Origin: Aldehydirespirator sp965205155
GTDB lineage: Bacteria > Actinomycetota > Acidimicrobiia > Acidimicrobiales > Aldehydirespiratoraceae
Length of the DNA stretch: 64,000 bases
NCBI GenBank assembly: GCA_965205155.1
Contig: OZ242033.1
Coordinates: 2,728,001-2,792,000, forward strand
Direction of reading: 5' to 3'
Shown here piece after piece: positions 8,451-17,768 of this stretch. Every line of letters starts with the position of its first letter. The first letter of the stretch is position 1. Made by a program: the position numbers and the translations under genes. The notes under the pieces were generated by a model. The model made no database searches, was not told where the DNA came from, and was given only the letters and a program-made list of their open reading frames with translations.

Positions 8451-9612
8451 GTTCCGGCTGGAGAAGCGGCTCGAGCCCCCGCGCTGGCTCGGACCCTCGA
8501 TGCCGTTCGTGGCCGTCTCTGCGGCGCTCTTCCTGGGTGCCGCGATCCTCCTGGTGAGCGGCCGCAATCCGGTCGTCATCTACCAGCGAATGTTCCAGGC
8601 CGCGTTCACGAACCCGGGAGCACTGTCGGCGACCCTGACCGCCGCGACACCGCTGTTGTTGACCGGCCTCGCCGCCGCGGTCGCCTTCCGCATGCGGGTC
8701 TGGAACATCGGCGCCGACGGTCAGCTGATGATCGCGGCGGTCCTGGCCGCCGGCGTCGGTATCGCCCTCGGCGAGCGGAGCATCGCCATCAGCCTTCCGG
8801 CCATGCTCGTGGCCGGTGTGATCGGAGGCGTCGCCTGGGCTCTCATCCCCGCGCTGCTGCGCGCCTACCTGCGAACGAGCGAAGTGCTGACGACGCTGAT
8901 GCTGAACTACGTCGCGCCGCTCATCCTCTTCTACCTGATCATCGATTCGACCTCCTACTGGAGGGATCTGGAGAGTCCCAGCGCCCGGGTGTTCCCCCAG
9001 GGCAAGACCCTGGCCGAATCCGACTTCTGGCCCGAGTACGGCGAGGGAATCGCCGTCCCCTTCGGTCTGGTCGTGGGCGTGGTCCTCGCTGTGCTCCTAG
9101 CAGTCCTGCTCCGCAGCACTCGCCTGGGGTTCCAGATGAAGGTTGCAGCCGACAGCGAGGCCGCCGGCCACTACGCCGGCATCCGCACGGTCCGGCTGCT
9201 GATACTCGTGATGGTCATCTCGGGTGCGCTCGCCGGAGTCGCGGGCGCCTCCCAGGTAGGCGACTTCTCCCATCGCATCGAGCCCAAGGCGCTCCAGTTC
9301 GCGACATACGGCTACACCGGCATCGCGGTCGCGGCCCTGGCCCGGTACAACCCCCTCGGTGTGGTGCTGAGCGCTTTCCTCGTGGGCGGCATGACCAACG
9401 CGGGCTTCGCCATCCAGGGTGTCGATCTCCCGCTGGGGCTGATCGGACTGATCCAAGGGCTGATTCTCCTGCTCGTCGCGGCCAGCGAGGTCAGCTCCCG
9501 TTACCGGTTCGTCTTCGGGCGCCGGGCCAGATCCGAGCCCCATGGCACGGGGCCCCCTCGAGAGATCGACGAACAGACAGCCGCGGGCGCGGGCCAGGAA
9601 GCGGCACCATGA
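8437..9612 (+). CDS. ABC transporter permease (BPD_transp_2), first subunit
   Basis: A 391-residue inner-membrane permease with about 8-10 hydrophobic segments. It contains the family hallmark RMRVWNIGADGQLMIAA near residues 83-99 and SEVLTTLMLNYV near 150. The ATG at 8437, preceded by GAGAGGA, is chosen over an upstream in-frame ATG at 8404 that has no such site. It pairs with the following gene, overlapping by ATGA, to form the heterodimeric channel of a nucleoside/nucleobase importer. Confidence 0.92.
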   Translation: MPWIEFRLEKRLEPPRWLGPSMPFVAVSAALFLGAAILLVSGRNPVVIYQRMFQAAFTNPGALSATLTAATPLLLTGLAAAVAFRMRVWNIGADGQLMIAAVLAAGVGIALGERSIAISLPAMLVAGVIGGVAWALIPALLRAYLRTSEVLTTLMLNYVAPLILFYLIIDSTSYWRDLESPSARVFPQGKTLAESDFWPEYGEGIAVPFGLVVGVVLAVLLAVLLRSTRLGFQMKVAADSEAAGHYAGIRTVRLLILVMVISGALAGVAGASQVGDFSHRIEPKALQFATYGYTGIAVAALARYNPLGVVLSAFLVGGMTNAGFAIQGVDLPLGLIGLIQGLILLLVAASEVSSRYRFVFGRRARSEPHGTGPPREIDEQTAAGAGQEAAP

Positions 9613-10568
9613 ACGAGACCCTCCTCGTCACCCTTCTGGCAGCCGGGGTCCTCTACGGGACGCCCCTGGTGCTGGCCGGCATCGGCGAACTCTTCGCCGA
9701 GCGCAGCGGCGTCATGAACCTCGGGGTCGAGGCGATGATGCTCATGGGTGCCGCCACCGCGTTCTGGACATCGCAGTCGTTCGATGGTCCTGGCTGGATC
9801 GCGCTGACCGTCTCGCTGGCTGTGGCCGCCGCCACCGGCACGGCGCTGGCTGCGATCTACGCCTTCACCGTGGTGACCCTGCGAGCCAGCCAGATCGTGG
9901 CCGGCCTGGCGCTCCTGATACTCGGAGGAGCGGCCGGGCTGTCGAGCTACATAGCCTCGATCGGCGACCTCGCGCGGGATACCGGGAAGCACCGTCTGCC
10001 CGACTACGACCCGTTCGGGCTCGCCGATCTTCCGGTCGTCGGGCCGTTGCTGTTCGATCAGAACATCCTCGTGTACGGCTCCTGGGTACTGGTCGTCCTG
10101 GCCAGCCTCTACCTCCACCGGACCCGGCCGGGGCTGCATCTCCGCGCCGTCGGCGAGGATCCCAAGTCGGCCGACGCCATGGGAGTCAACGTCGTCGCGT
10201 ACCGCTACGCCCACACCATGTTCGGTGGGGCCATGGCCGGCATAGCGGGGGCCTACTACACCCTCGCCATCGCCCCGAACTGGGTTGACAACATCACCGC
10301 GGGGGCCGGCTGGATCGCGATAGCGCTGGTCATTACATCTTTCTGGCGGCCGGGGCTGCTGCTGGTCGGCGCCTACCTGTTCGGGATCGTGACCAGCCTG
10401 GGCTTCACTCTCCAGACCCGGGGCGTGGACCTCCCCTCCCAGATCTTCAGCGCCATGCCGTACCTGTTGACCATCGTGGCCGTCGTACTCGTCTCCAGCG
10501 GTTGGGGGCGCGGCCGCCTGCATCCCCCTGCGGCGCTGGGCGATCCGTACAGCCGCGAGGATGCCTGA
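9609..10568 (+). CDS. ABC transporter permease (BPD_transp_2), second subunit
   Basis: A 319-residue permease, shorter than its partner as usual for this transporter class. Typical motifs are LFAERSGVMNLGVEAMMLMGA near residues 28-48, ASQIVAGLALLILGGA near 97 and LRAVGEDPKSADAMGVNV near 178. It begins within the stop of the preceding permease (ATGA) and ends the first rightward operon. The transporter's solute-binding lipoprotein is encoded next but behind its own promoter. Confidence 0.92.
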   Translation: MNETLLVTLLAAGVLYGTPLVLAGIGELFAERSGVMNLGVEAMMLMGAATAFWTSQSFDGPGWIALTVSLAVAAATGTALAAIYAFTVVTLRASQIVAGLALLILGGAAGLSSYIASIGDLARDTGKHRLPDYDPFGLADLPVVGPLLFDQNILVYGSWVLVVLASLYLHRTRPGLHLRAVGEDPKSADAMGVNVVAYRYAHTMFGGAMAGIAGAYYTLAIAPNWVDNITAGAGWIAIALVITSFWRPGLLLVGAYLFGIVTSLGFTLQTRGVDLPSQIFSAMPYLLTIVAVVLVSSGWGRGRLHPPAALGDPYSREDA

Positions 10569-10583
10569 CGCAACAACCCGCGC

Positions 10584-10651
10584 CATAAGTATTCAATTAT
10601 GTCAATTAGAGGGTACTGTTCTTTGACATTTGCCAACCGATCGGTCAGGCT
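10584..10651 (+). promoter_or_regulatory. shared operator-promoter, copy A
   Basis: The site consists of CATAAG-N6-ATTATG (10584-10601), 19 bp, then CTTTGAC (10621-10627) containing a -35 TTGACA at 10623-10628. After 17 bp a -10-like CAGGCT follows at 10646-10651. The same elements with identical spacings recur at 16684 and 18245. The dyad centre lies about 66 bp before the predicted transcription start, the usual place for a LysR-type activator. It drives the lipoprotein and molybdenum hydroxylase genes. Confidence 0.75.
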
Positions 10652-10756
10652 GGTGCACAACGAAGGGGGTGCGAGCCGCTGGGGTCCCTGGGCGCCGCTC
10701 TGCGGCGGTCCATTGACCTCTCGCACGCGCCACGCAAAGCGGAGGTTCACGTCTTG

Positions 10757-12055
10757 ATGCAAAGCTCAGCCAACAGCCATAGAGCCATACGTCTGCTCCT
10801 GCGACTCATGGCCATGTTCGCCGTGGGAGCGTTGATCGCGGCCGGTTGCGGTGACGACGACGAGCCGGCGGAGCAGCCCGCCGCCGAGCAGCCCGCCGCC
10901 GAAGAACCGACTGCAGAGGAGCCGGCTGCGGAGGAGCCCGCCGCGGAGGAACCGGCTGCGGAGGAGCCCGCCGCCGAAGAACCCGCAGCCGAAGAACCCG
11001 CCGCCGAAGAACCCGCCGCCGAAGAACCCGCAGCCGAGCCCCTCCAGGTTCTGTTCCTGTACTCGGGTGTCATCAACGACGGCGGATGGACCGAGGCGTT
11101 CGACATCGCTCGCCAGGAACTCGAGGTCGCATTCGCCGGTCGTATCGAGACCACGTTCAAGGAGAGCCTCTTCGGCGCGGAGTTGATCTCTCAGGTCATC
11201 GACCAGGGGCTTCTCGACGGCGCCGATGTGATCGTCGGTACCAGCTTCGGGCAGGGGGAACCCATGCTCGCGGCCGCAGCCGAGAACCCGGACGTGTTCT
11301 TCATCGTCAGCCAGTGGGACAACCCCGGTGATCTCGACAACTTCGCCGGGTACGTCAACGCGCCGGAGGACGGTGCCTACATCGAGGGTGTCATCGCAGG
11401 CCATCTGATCGGCGAGGGCGAGACCGTCGGGTGGGTGGACGCGTTCGCCATCCCCTACGACATCCGGACCATCAACGGATTCGCCCTCGGACTCCAACAC
11501 AGCAACCCGACCGCGAGGGTCAGCACCGTCTTCACCAACGACTGGGTCGACCAGAATCTCTTCGCCCAGGCGGCGCGAAGCCTCGTCGACTCGGGCGTGA
11601 GCTTCATCGCCTCCAGCATCGGCGGCGCCACCATCGGCGAGATCGCCGAGAGTTCCGGAACCCCGCACACCGGGGTCTATCTCGACGCGAGCGAGTACGC
11701 GCCGAACACGACTCTCACCACGCGGGAGTACACCTGGACGCCGATGCTCGAGAGGTATCTGGGATCGATCTTCGACGGGAACTTCGACACCTCGTTCGCC
11801 TACCAGGGAATGAGCGACGGAGTCGTCACAATGACCGACTGGGGACCCCTCTTTGACCAGTTGTCGGATGAGGCCAAGGCCGATGTCGAGGCTGAGTTGG
11901 CTCGCGTTGCGAGCGCTCCGGGGACGGTGTTCGTCGGTCCGCTCGTGGACATCCACGGCAACGTGATCGCGGAAGAGGGAGAGTCGCTCGGTGTCGAAGC
12001 GCTCCGGTCCATGGCCTGGGTCATGCCCAACGTCGATGGAGTGGAAGGACTCTGA
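10757..12055 (+). CDS. BMP-family solute-binding lipoprotein
   Basis: A 432-residue lipoprotein with signal peptide, lipobox LIAAGCGD (Cys near residue 33) and a linker of about 60 residues made of Pro/Ala/Glu repeats. A BMP/PnrA-type binding domain starts at VLFLYSGVINDGGWTEAF. Members bind purine or pyrimidine nucleosides and deliver them to the ABC permeases encoded just upstream. GGAGG at 10741-10745 precedes the ATG; a TTG one codon earlier is a less likely start. The ligand cannot be read from sequence. Placement before a molybdenum hydroxylase operon points to uptake of a heterocycle that is hydroxylated inside the cell. Confidence 0.92.
   Translation: MQSSANSHRAIRLLLRLMAMFAVGALIAAGCGDDDEPAEQPAAEQPAAEEPTAEEPAAEEPAAEEPAAEEPAAEEPAAEEPAAEEPAAEEPAAEPLQVLFLYSGVINDGGWTEAFDIARQELEVAFAGRIETTFKESLFGAELISQVIDQGLLDGADVIVGTSFGQGEPMLAAAAENPDVFFIVSQWDNPGDLDNFAGYVNAPEDGAYIEGVIAGHLIGEGETVGWVDAFAIPYDIRTINGFALGLQHSNPTARVSTVFTNDWVDQNLFAQAARSLVDSGVSFIASSIGGATIGEIAESSGTPHTGVYLDASEYAPNTTLTTREYTWTPMLERYLGSIFDGNFDTSFAYQGMSDGVVTMTDWGPLFDQLSDEAKADVEAELARVASAPGTVFVGPLVDIHGNVIAEEGESLGVEALRSMAWVMPNVDGVEGL
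10861..11040 (+). repeat. in-frame Pro/Ala/Glu tandem repeat in the lipoprotein linker
   Basis: About a dozen 12-15-bp units encoding variants of PAAEE run between the lipobox and the binding domain. They form an acidic, extended tether that would hold the binding domain away from the membrane. Such repeats expand and contract easily, so length should vary between strains. Confidence 0.8.
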
Positions 12056-12123
12056 TCGGCTAGCAGTGACACGACGCCCCTGGGTCCCGGTCCCACCGCC
12101 CGGCACCCGGGGGCAGTCGCCCC

Positions 12124-12978
12124 ATGAGTAGCGTCCTCCTGCCGACAGGGCTCGAGCAGGCACTCGAATTCCTGGCCGCCGACCCGCACCCGCAGGTGCT
12201 TGCTGGTGGCACCGACTTCATGGTCGAAGTCAACTACGACCATCGCCGCCCGACCGCGGTCATGAGTCTCCGGCGAGTCGACGAACTGCGGGGTTGGCAC
12301 CGGCACGGCGACCGCTTGACGATGGGTGCCGGACTGCGCTACGTCGACATGCTCGAGTCCGAGTTCGAGGCGTCGGCTCCCGCCCTGGCGCAGGCGGCCC
12401 GTACCGTCGGCTCTCCCCAGATCCGCAACACCGGGACCATCGGCGGCAACGTCGCGACCGCTTCACCGGCCGGTGACACCCTTCCGGTCCTGTACGCACT
12501 GGACGCCGAGGTGACCGTGTCCAGCACTCGCGGCGACCGCGTAGTGCCCATTCAAGAGCTGGTCGTGGGGCCGAAGCGGACCGCTCTCGCCCATGATGAG
12601 CTGATCGTGTCGATCAGCATTCCGGCGGCCAGGGGACCTCAGGAGTTCCTGAAAATCGGAGTTCGCAACGCGATGGTGATCGCGGTGGCGAGCGTGGCGT
12701 TGGTCGTGGACGGGGACAACGAGCGCATCGGGTGCGCTCTCGGATCGGTCGGGCCGACCGTCATCCGCTGCTCCGAAGGGGAGGCGATGGCAGAGGCCGA
12801 GATCGACTGGGACCGCCTCCACCTGCCCGACCCGCGCGTATACGAGACATTCGGTGCCATGTGCGCGGCCGCGTCATCGCCCATCGACGACCACCGGTCA
12901 ACCAGCCGGTACCGACGACACGGCATCTACGTCCTTGCCACGCGGGCGCTGATGCGCGCCTTCGAGCCCGGTGCCTGA
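12124..12978 (+). CDS. molybdenum hydroxylase FAD-binding subunit (CoxM/XdhB type)
   Basis: A 284-residue medium subunit of a xanthine-dehydrogenase-family enzyme. FAD-binding motifs are AGGTDFM near residue 23 and TIGGNVATASPAGDTLPVL near 106, followed by the CO-dehydrogenase flavoprotein C-terminal domain. It passes electrons from the iron-sulfur subunit to an acceptor. The next gene begins 3 bp downstream, and the M-S-L gene order is standard for three-subunit enzymes. Members hydroxylate purines, pyrimidines, nicotinate or aromatic aldehydes. Confidence 0.93.
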   Translation: MSSVLLPTGLEQALEFLAADPHPQVLAGGTDFMVEVNYDHRRPTAVMSLRRVDELRGWHRHGDRLTMGAGLRYVDMLESEFEASAPALAQAARTVGSPQIRNTGTIGGNVATASPAGDTLPVLYALDAEVTVSSTRGDRVVPIQELVVGPKRTALAHDELIVSISIPAARGPQEFLKIGVRNAMVIAVASVALVVDGDNERIGCALGSVGPTVIRCSEGEAMAEAEIDWDRLHLPDPRVYETFGAMCAAASSPIDDHRSTSRYRRHGIYVLATRALMRAFEPGA

Positions 12979-12981
12979 CTC

Positions 12982-13461
12982 GTGACCGAGGCGGTCACCT
13001 ACCGGCTCCGGGTCAACGGAGCAGACCACGCCGTCGAATCGTCGTGGCTGGGCGAGAGCCTTCTCTATGTCCTGCGGGAACGGCTCGGACTGGTTGGAAG
13101 CAAGAACGCCTGCGAGGAGGGCGAGTGCGGTTCGTGCTCGGTCCTCGTGGACGGTCGCCTGGTGTGCTCCTGCCTGGAGTTGGCGGCCGCCGCGGAGGGG
13201 ACCGAGATCGTCACCGTGGAGGGGCTCTCACCCGACGGCACGCTCTCCGACGTGCAGGAGGCGCTAGTCGCCGAGGGTGGGGTTCAGTGCGGGTTCTGCA
13301 CACCCGGCTTCGTCGTCGCGGTACACGACCTCCTCGACGGGAACGCTAGTCCGAGCCGGCTCGAGACCAAGGAGGCGCTGGCCGGCAATCTCTGCCGATG
13401 CACCGGCTACGGCCGGATCGAGGCGGCAGTCGAGCGGGTGGTGGAGTTGCGCCGTGGCTGA
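12982..13461 (+). CDS. molybdenum hydroxylase 2Fe-2S subunit
   Basis: A 159-residue small subunit with two [2Fe-2S] clusters. The N-terminal plant-ferredoxin cluster is CEEGECGSC near residues 45-53 with a following Cys in VCSC. The C-terminal helical cluster is QCGFCTPG plus LCRCTGYG. The start is GTG (12982). It overlaps the molybdenum subunit by 8 bp, so the two are coupled. It carries electrons from the molybdenum centre to FAD. Confidence 0.95.
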   Translation: MTEAVTYRLRVNGADHAVESSWLGESLLYVLRERLGLVGSKNACEEGECGSCSVLVDGRLVCSCLELAAAAEGTEIVTVEGLSPDGTLSDVQEALVAEGGVQCGFCTPGFVVAVHDLLDGNASPSRLETKEALAGNLCRCTGYGRIEAAVERVVELRRG

Positions 13462-15739
13462 CGGTGTCCGTGTGGTCGACCGTCCACGTACCGGGATCGG
13501 TGTGTCCACCCGCCGCCCGGACGGCGGCCCGAAGGTCAGGGGCGAGTTCGCGTACTCGTCGGATCTCCACGCCGACCGGATGCTGTGGGGTCGGACGCTG
13601 CGGTCGCCTCACGCTCATGCTCGGATACTCGGCATCGACATCGGTCCGGCCCTGACCATCCCGGGCGTCTCGGCCGTGCTCACGGCCGACGACGTTCCCG
13701 GCCGGCCGAACTACGGGCTGACGGTGCCGGACCAGCCCGTGCTGGCCCGCGACATCGTCCGGTACGAGGGGGAACCGGTTGCGATCGTGGCTGCCGACCA
13801 TCCCGACACCGCACGCCGAGCGCTGGGTGCGATTGTCGTCGAGTACGACCTGCTCGAGGCGGTCACCGACCCGCAGAGGGCTCTCCAGTCGCCCGCCGTC
13901 CATCCCGACGGGAACCTGATCCGGACTGTGCCGATCCGGCGGGGAGATGTCGACGCGGTGGGAAGCGTCATCGTCGAGGGCACATACGAGATGGGCATCC
14001 AGGACCAGGCCTTCCTGGGCCCGGAGTCGGGGATGGCCGTCCCTGACGGAGCCGGCGGGGTCGACCTCTACGTCGCCACCCAGGGGCTGCATCAGGATCA
14101 TGCTCAAGTCGCCCCCTGTCTCGGGCTGGCACCGGAGCAGGTGCGACTTCATCTGGCCGGAACCGGAGGCGCATTCGGAGCGAGGGAAGACCTGTCCATG
14201 CATGTCCACGCGTGCATGCTGGCCCTTCACGTCAACCGGCCGGTGAAGATGAGCTACCTGCGAGACGAGTCCTTCGTCGGCCACGTCCGCCGCCATCCGG
14301 CGCAGATGTGGTTCCGGCACCACGCCACTCCGGAAGGGAGACTCGTCAAGGTGGAGGCCCGGATCCTCCTCGACGGCGGAGCCTACGCCTCCACGTCGGC
14401 CTACACCGCGGCCAACTCGGCGCGGTTCGCGTGTGGGCCGTACCGGGTTCCCAACGCGGTGATCGACGCGACCTGTGTCCGTACCAACAACGCTCCTTCC
14501 GGGGCGATGAGGGGGTTCGGCGTGGTGCAGGTGTGCTACGCCCATGAGAGCCAGATGGACAAGCTGGCCGCGGCGTTAGGGCTCGACCCGGTCGAGGTCC
14601 GGCTCCGCAACGTGCTGGCGCGGGGCGACGAGCTTGTCACCGGCCAGACGGTGGATGTGCCCGCCCCCGTCCGGGAGTGTCTCGAGGCCGCGGCCAGGGT
14701 CCCGATGCCACCACCTGCCAGCCAAGTGGACGGCTACGGTCTGCCCGGTGGCGCGGGCCGGACCGCTGACCGGGCGCGGATCCGGCGAGGGGTCGGCTAT
14801 GCCCTGGGGTTCAAGAATCTCGCCTACGCCGAGGGATACGACGACGACACGAGGGCCAGATGCCGGCTTGATGGAGGGGTGGCCACGATCACCTGCGCGG
14901 CTGCGGAGCTGGGTCAGGGGTTCGTCACCGTCGCGGAGCAGATCGCCCGGACTGTCTTGGGCATCGACGAGGTGGTGATCGCTCCGGCCTCGACTGCGAC
15001 AATCGGCTCGGCGGGGTCGTCGGCCGCGAGCCGCCAGACCTACATGTCGGGAGCGGCCATCGCGATGGCCTGCCGCCAGGTGGCGGAGGGGGCTCGGCGG
15101 GCGGTGGCGCGTCGGCATGCTGTGGCCGTCGACGCGCTCGAGATCGACGAAGGCCGGATCGTGAGCCGTGATCTCTCCATCGACATCCCGATCGGGCGCG
15201 CCAGCGAGGAGCCGCTCGAGGCCGAGGTGAACCATCACCATCGGGAGACGTTCCCGATGGACCCGGTCACGGGCCAGGGGGACACCGACGTCTCGTGGGT
15301 GTTCGCCGCCAACCGCGCGGTGGTCGACGTCGATCTCGACCTCGGCCTCGTGCGGGTAGTCCAGATGGCGACCGGCCAGGACGTCGGGAAGGCACTGAAT
15401 CCGCTGTCGGTTGTAGGTCAGATCGAGGGGGCCGTCTCCCAGGGGCTCGGGTTGGCGGTGATGGAGGAGGTGGTCACCACCGACGGCATCGTGCGAAACC
15501 CCTCGTTCACCGACTACCTCATACCGACGACTGCGGACATGCCGTCCGTGGAGATCACCCTGATCGAGGAACCCGAGGACGGGGCTCCCTTCGGAGCGAA
15601 GGGCGTGGGTGAGACCGCGAGCCTTTCTTCTACTCCAGCGGTCGTGGCCGCGATCCGGGCGGCGACGGGACTGGAATTGTCCAGGGTTCCCGTCCGGCCC
15701 GAGGACATAGCACTCGCCGACGGCCGTCGGGACGGCTGA
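13454..15739 (+). CDS. molybdenum hydroxylase molybdopterin-binding subunit
   Basis: A 761-residue large subunit of the xanthine dehydrogenase/aldehyde oxidase family. It has the GTGGAFGAREDLS molybdopterin motif, the AMRGFG arginine loop that binds substrate in xanthine dehydrogenases, and the C-terminal GAKGVGET with the catalytic glutamate. The segment matching the QEHFYLE substrate loop of true xanthine dehydrogenase here reads QDQAFLGPESG, so xanthine is not assured. I chose GTG 13454; the longer frame upstream is the shadow of the iron-sulfur gene. Known relatives include xanthine, nicotinate and uracil/thymine dehydrogenases. It ends 8 bp from the convergent LysR gene. Confidence 0.92.
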   Translation: MADGVRVVDRPRTGIGVSTRRPDGGPKVRGEFAYSSDLHADRMLWGRTLRSPHAHARILGIDIGPALTIPGVSAVLTADDVPGRPNYGLTVPDQPVLARDIVRYEGEPVAIVAADHPDTARRALGAIVVEYDLLEAVTDPQRALQSPAVHPDGNLIRTVPIRRGDVDAVGSVIVEGTYEMGIQDQAFLGPESGMAVPDGAGGVDLYVATQGLHQDHAQVAPCLGLAPEQVRLHLAGTGGAFGAREDLSMHVHACMLALHVNRPVKMSYLRDESFVGHVRRHPAQMWFRHHATPEGRLVKVEARILLDGGAYASTSAYTAANSARFACGPYRVPNAVIDATCVRTNNAPSGAMRGFGVVQVCYAHESQMDKLAAALGLDPVEVRLRNVLARGDELVTGQTVDVPAPVRECLEAAARVPMPPPASQVDGYGLPGGAGRTADRARIRRGVGYALGFKNLAYAEGYDDDTRARCRLDGGVATITCAAAELGQGFVTVAEQIARTVLGIDEVVIAPASTATIGSAGSSAASRQTYMSGAAIAMACRQVAEGARRAVARRHAVAVDALEIDEGRIVSRDLSIDIPIGRASEEPLEAEVNHHHRETFPMDPVTGQGDTDVSWVFAANRAVVDVDLDLGLVRVVQMATGQDVGKALNPLSVVGQIEGAVSQGLGLAVMEEVVTTDGIVRNPSFTDYLIPTTADMPSVEITLIEEPEDGAPFGAKGVGETASLSSTPAVVAAIRAATGLELSRVPVRPEDIALADGRRDG

Positions 15740-15747
15740 CGACCGAC

Positions 15748-16686
15748 TCACCCGGTGGGCAACACCACCGCGTCGGCCGGCGGATCCACCCGCTTGCGGT
15801 CGCGGAGCAGCTCGACGAACGCCGCTGCCGGCGGCGAGAACATCGTACGGGTGAAGGCGGCCAGCTCCCACACGATCGGCGGGTCGAGGGGTCGCGCCGC
15901 GTGAGCGAGCTCCAGCGGCACATTCTCCGACGGTACGAGCACCGGTCCGACCCCAGCCAGCGCGAGATGAACCGCCGCTTGCACCTGCGACGTCGAGACC
16001 GCCTCACGCGGCCGGAAGCCGGCGTGGGCGCATGCGGCCGTCACGTAGTCCGACAGTCCTTGAGACGGGTCGTACAGCACCCAGCTGCGATCGGCGAGTT
16101 CCCCGAGGGAGACGGGCTCCTTCGTCCCTGATAGCGGATCCCCCGGCGGCAACACCACGACGAACTGTTCCCAGCCGAGCGTGACGACAGGACCCGACCA
16201 CCGAAGCGGACGAACCCCGATCGCCAGGTCGGCCACTCCCATCGCCACTTCCTCGGCCATCATCGACTGGAGAGGGAACTCCTGCAGCCGTATGGCGACG
16301 TCTGGGTGCTCGCGATGCCAGCGCCTGATCGGCTCCAGCAGGGTCGCGTCGACGAGTGTCGGTAGCGTCGCGATCTCGAGGATGCCGGCCTCGAAGCCGG
16401 CGATGCTGTGAGCCTGGCGGGCGAGCCGGGTGGCGGCCACGAGGGTGGCCCGCGCGTCGTCGAGCAGGGCCCGGCCGAGCGGTGTCGGCTGGACCCCCCT
16501 GTGCAGGCGCTCGAGCAGTTCGCTGCCGAAGAACCGCTCGAGCGCCCTCAGCTGCTGGGACAGAGCGGGTTGCGAGATCGAGAGGCGCCTGGCCCCGGCG
16601 GTCACCGATCCTTCCTCCACCACCGTCAGCCAGGCTCTCAGGTGACGGAGATTGACAAGGTCAGCGTGGTCGAACAACTCAGACAT
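15748..16686 (-). CDS. LysR-family transcriptional regulator
   Basis: A 312-residue LTTR. The N-terminal winged helix is at about residues 8-66 (LRHLRAWLTVVEEGSV, ISQPALSQQLRALE), and a periplasmic-binding-protein-like effector domain follows. The ATG at 16686 is preceded by AAGGA at proper distance, which favours it over the upstream in-frame start. The start codon itself lies inside the CATTAG half of the shared dyad, so binding there would repress its own gene and could activate the divergent oxygenase operon. It is the only leftward gene in the catabolic locus and the natural candidate for the three-site regulon. Confidence 0.93.
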   Translation of the reverse strand: MSELFDHADLVNLRHLRAWLTVVEEGSVTAGARRLSISQPALSQQLRALERFFGSELLERLHRGVQPTPLGRALLDDARATLVAATRLARQAHSIAGFEAGILEIATLPTLVDATLLEPIRRWHREHPDVAIRLQEFPLQSMMAEEVAMGVADLAIGVRPLRWSGPVVTLGWEQFVVVLPPGDPLSGTKEPVSLGELADRSWVLYDPSQGLSDYVTAACAHAGFRPREAVSTSQVQAAVHLALAGVGPVLVPSENVPLELAHAARPLDPPIVWELAAFTRTMFSPPAAAFVELLRDRKRVDPPADAVVLPTG

Positions 16687-16751
16687 TAGGTAATCCTTAT
16701 GGTCGGTATCAGATCCCTGTCTTTGACATATAAGCACAAGCGTTCCAAGCT
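16684..16751 (+). promoter_or_regulatory. shared operator-promoter, copy B
   Basis: The dyad CATTAG-N6-CTTATG (16684-16701) is followed after 19 bp by CTTTGAC (16721-16727) with -35 TTGACA (16723-16728), a 17-bp spacer and -10-like CAAGCT (16746-16751). The dyad overlaps the LysR start codon on the other strand. This divergent arrangement is the classic LysR autoregulatory layout and ties the motif to that regulator. Confidence 0.78.
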
Positions 16752-16790
16752 TGACTACGAGCGCGGCAACGGCAACCGGAGGCGTGCACT

Positions 16791-17768
16791 ATGGCTGCGG
16801 GCACGGCGATACCAGTCATTGACATCTCACCGTTCGAGTCCGGCGGTCGGGCCGCCGAAGCGGTAGTCGACGCCATCCGGGGTGCCTGCGAGCAGCACGG
16901 CTTCTTCGTCGTTGTCGGGCACGGGATCTCACCTGAAGTGAACGACGACATGGATGCGGCAGCACGTCGCTTCTTCCGCCAGCCGGTCGAGGAGAAGTCC
17001 GTCTTCGCCCCGGAGCAAGGTGATGTTCTGCGCGGCTGGTGGGGAGTGGGGTCGATGGCGACCGCCCGCAGCCTGGACATCGACACGCCACCGGACTACC
17101 TCGAGTTCCTCGCCTTCGGGCCTGAGCTGCCTCCCGAACAGCGTGCCGACTACCACCAGCGAGGCGTCAAACACGTCGACAGCTTCTTCGCCGACAACGT
17201 GTGGCCCGACACAGAGGGGCTGAGACCGGCCATCGAGCGCTACTACGACGAGGCGACCAAGCTCGCCTTCCGGCTGCTCCACATCCTGGCCACTGCGCTC
17301 GAACTGGCCCCGGACTGGTTCGACGACCTCTTCGACCAGCCCGGTTCAGCCTTGTCCATCAACTACTACCCGGCCAGTGACGATTCCGCCGAGCCCGGAC
17401 GATTCCGCCGCGGCGAGCACACCGACTACGGCGGCCTCACCGTGCTGTACACGGACGGGAAGACCGGCCTCCAAGTCAAGACCCCCGATGGCGAGTGGCA
17501 CGACGTGCCCACCGTCTCGGGCGGTTACGTGATCAACCTCGCCGACATGATGGTCGTCTGGAGCAACGGCCGGTGGCGGTCGAGCCTGCACCGGGTGGTC
17601 TGCCCCGACGACATGTCCACGGACCGGTTGTCGGTCCCGCTCTTCTTCAACCCCAGCCTCGATGCACTGGTGCAGACCGTCCCCACGTGCCTCAAGCCCG
17701 GTGAGCAGCCGCCGGAGCCGATTCCTGCCGGCGAATGGATCATGAACAAGGTCGCCGCGACGACGTGA
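16791..17768 (+). CDS. 2-oxoglutarate/Fe(II) oxygenase, isopenicillin-N-synthase-like
   Basis: A 325-residue non-haem iron dioxygenase. The N-terminal DIOX_N region (IPVIDISPFES) is followed by the double-stranded beta-helix with HTD near residue 210 (GEHTDYGGLTVLYTD), distal His in SLHRVV near 266 and the RLSVPLF co-substrate arginine just after. Family members hydroxylate or demethylate small molecules; fungal thymine 7-hydroxylase belongs to this group. Its stop overlaps the start of a cytosine-deaminase-like gene (GTGA), so the two enzymes are coupled. A role in oxidising a methyl group of an imported base is attractive but inferred. Confidence 0.9.
   Translation: MAAGTAIPVIDISPFESGGRAAEAVVDAIRGACEQHGFFVVVGHGISPEVNDDMDAAARRFFRQPVEEKSVFAPEQGDVLRGWWGVGSMATARSLDIDTPPDYLEFLAFGPELPPEQRADYHQRGVKHVDSFFADNVWPDTEGLRPAIERYYDEATKLAFRLLHILATALELAPDWFDDLFDQPGSALSINYYPASDDSAEPGRFRRGEHTDYGGLTVLYTDGKTGLQVKTPDGEWHDVPTVSGGYVINLADMMVVWSNGRWRSSLHRVVCPDDMSTDRLSVPLFFNPSLDALVQTVPTCLKPGEQPPEPIPAGEWIMNKVAATT

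Noticed and set aside
10747..11160. Antisense Ser/Ala/Gly-repeat frame opposite the lipoprotein
   Set aside because: It is the complement of the Pro/Ala/Glu linker repeat and has no family features.
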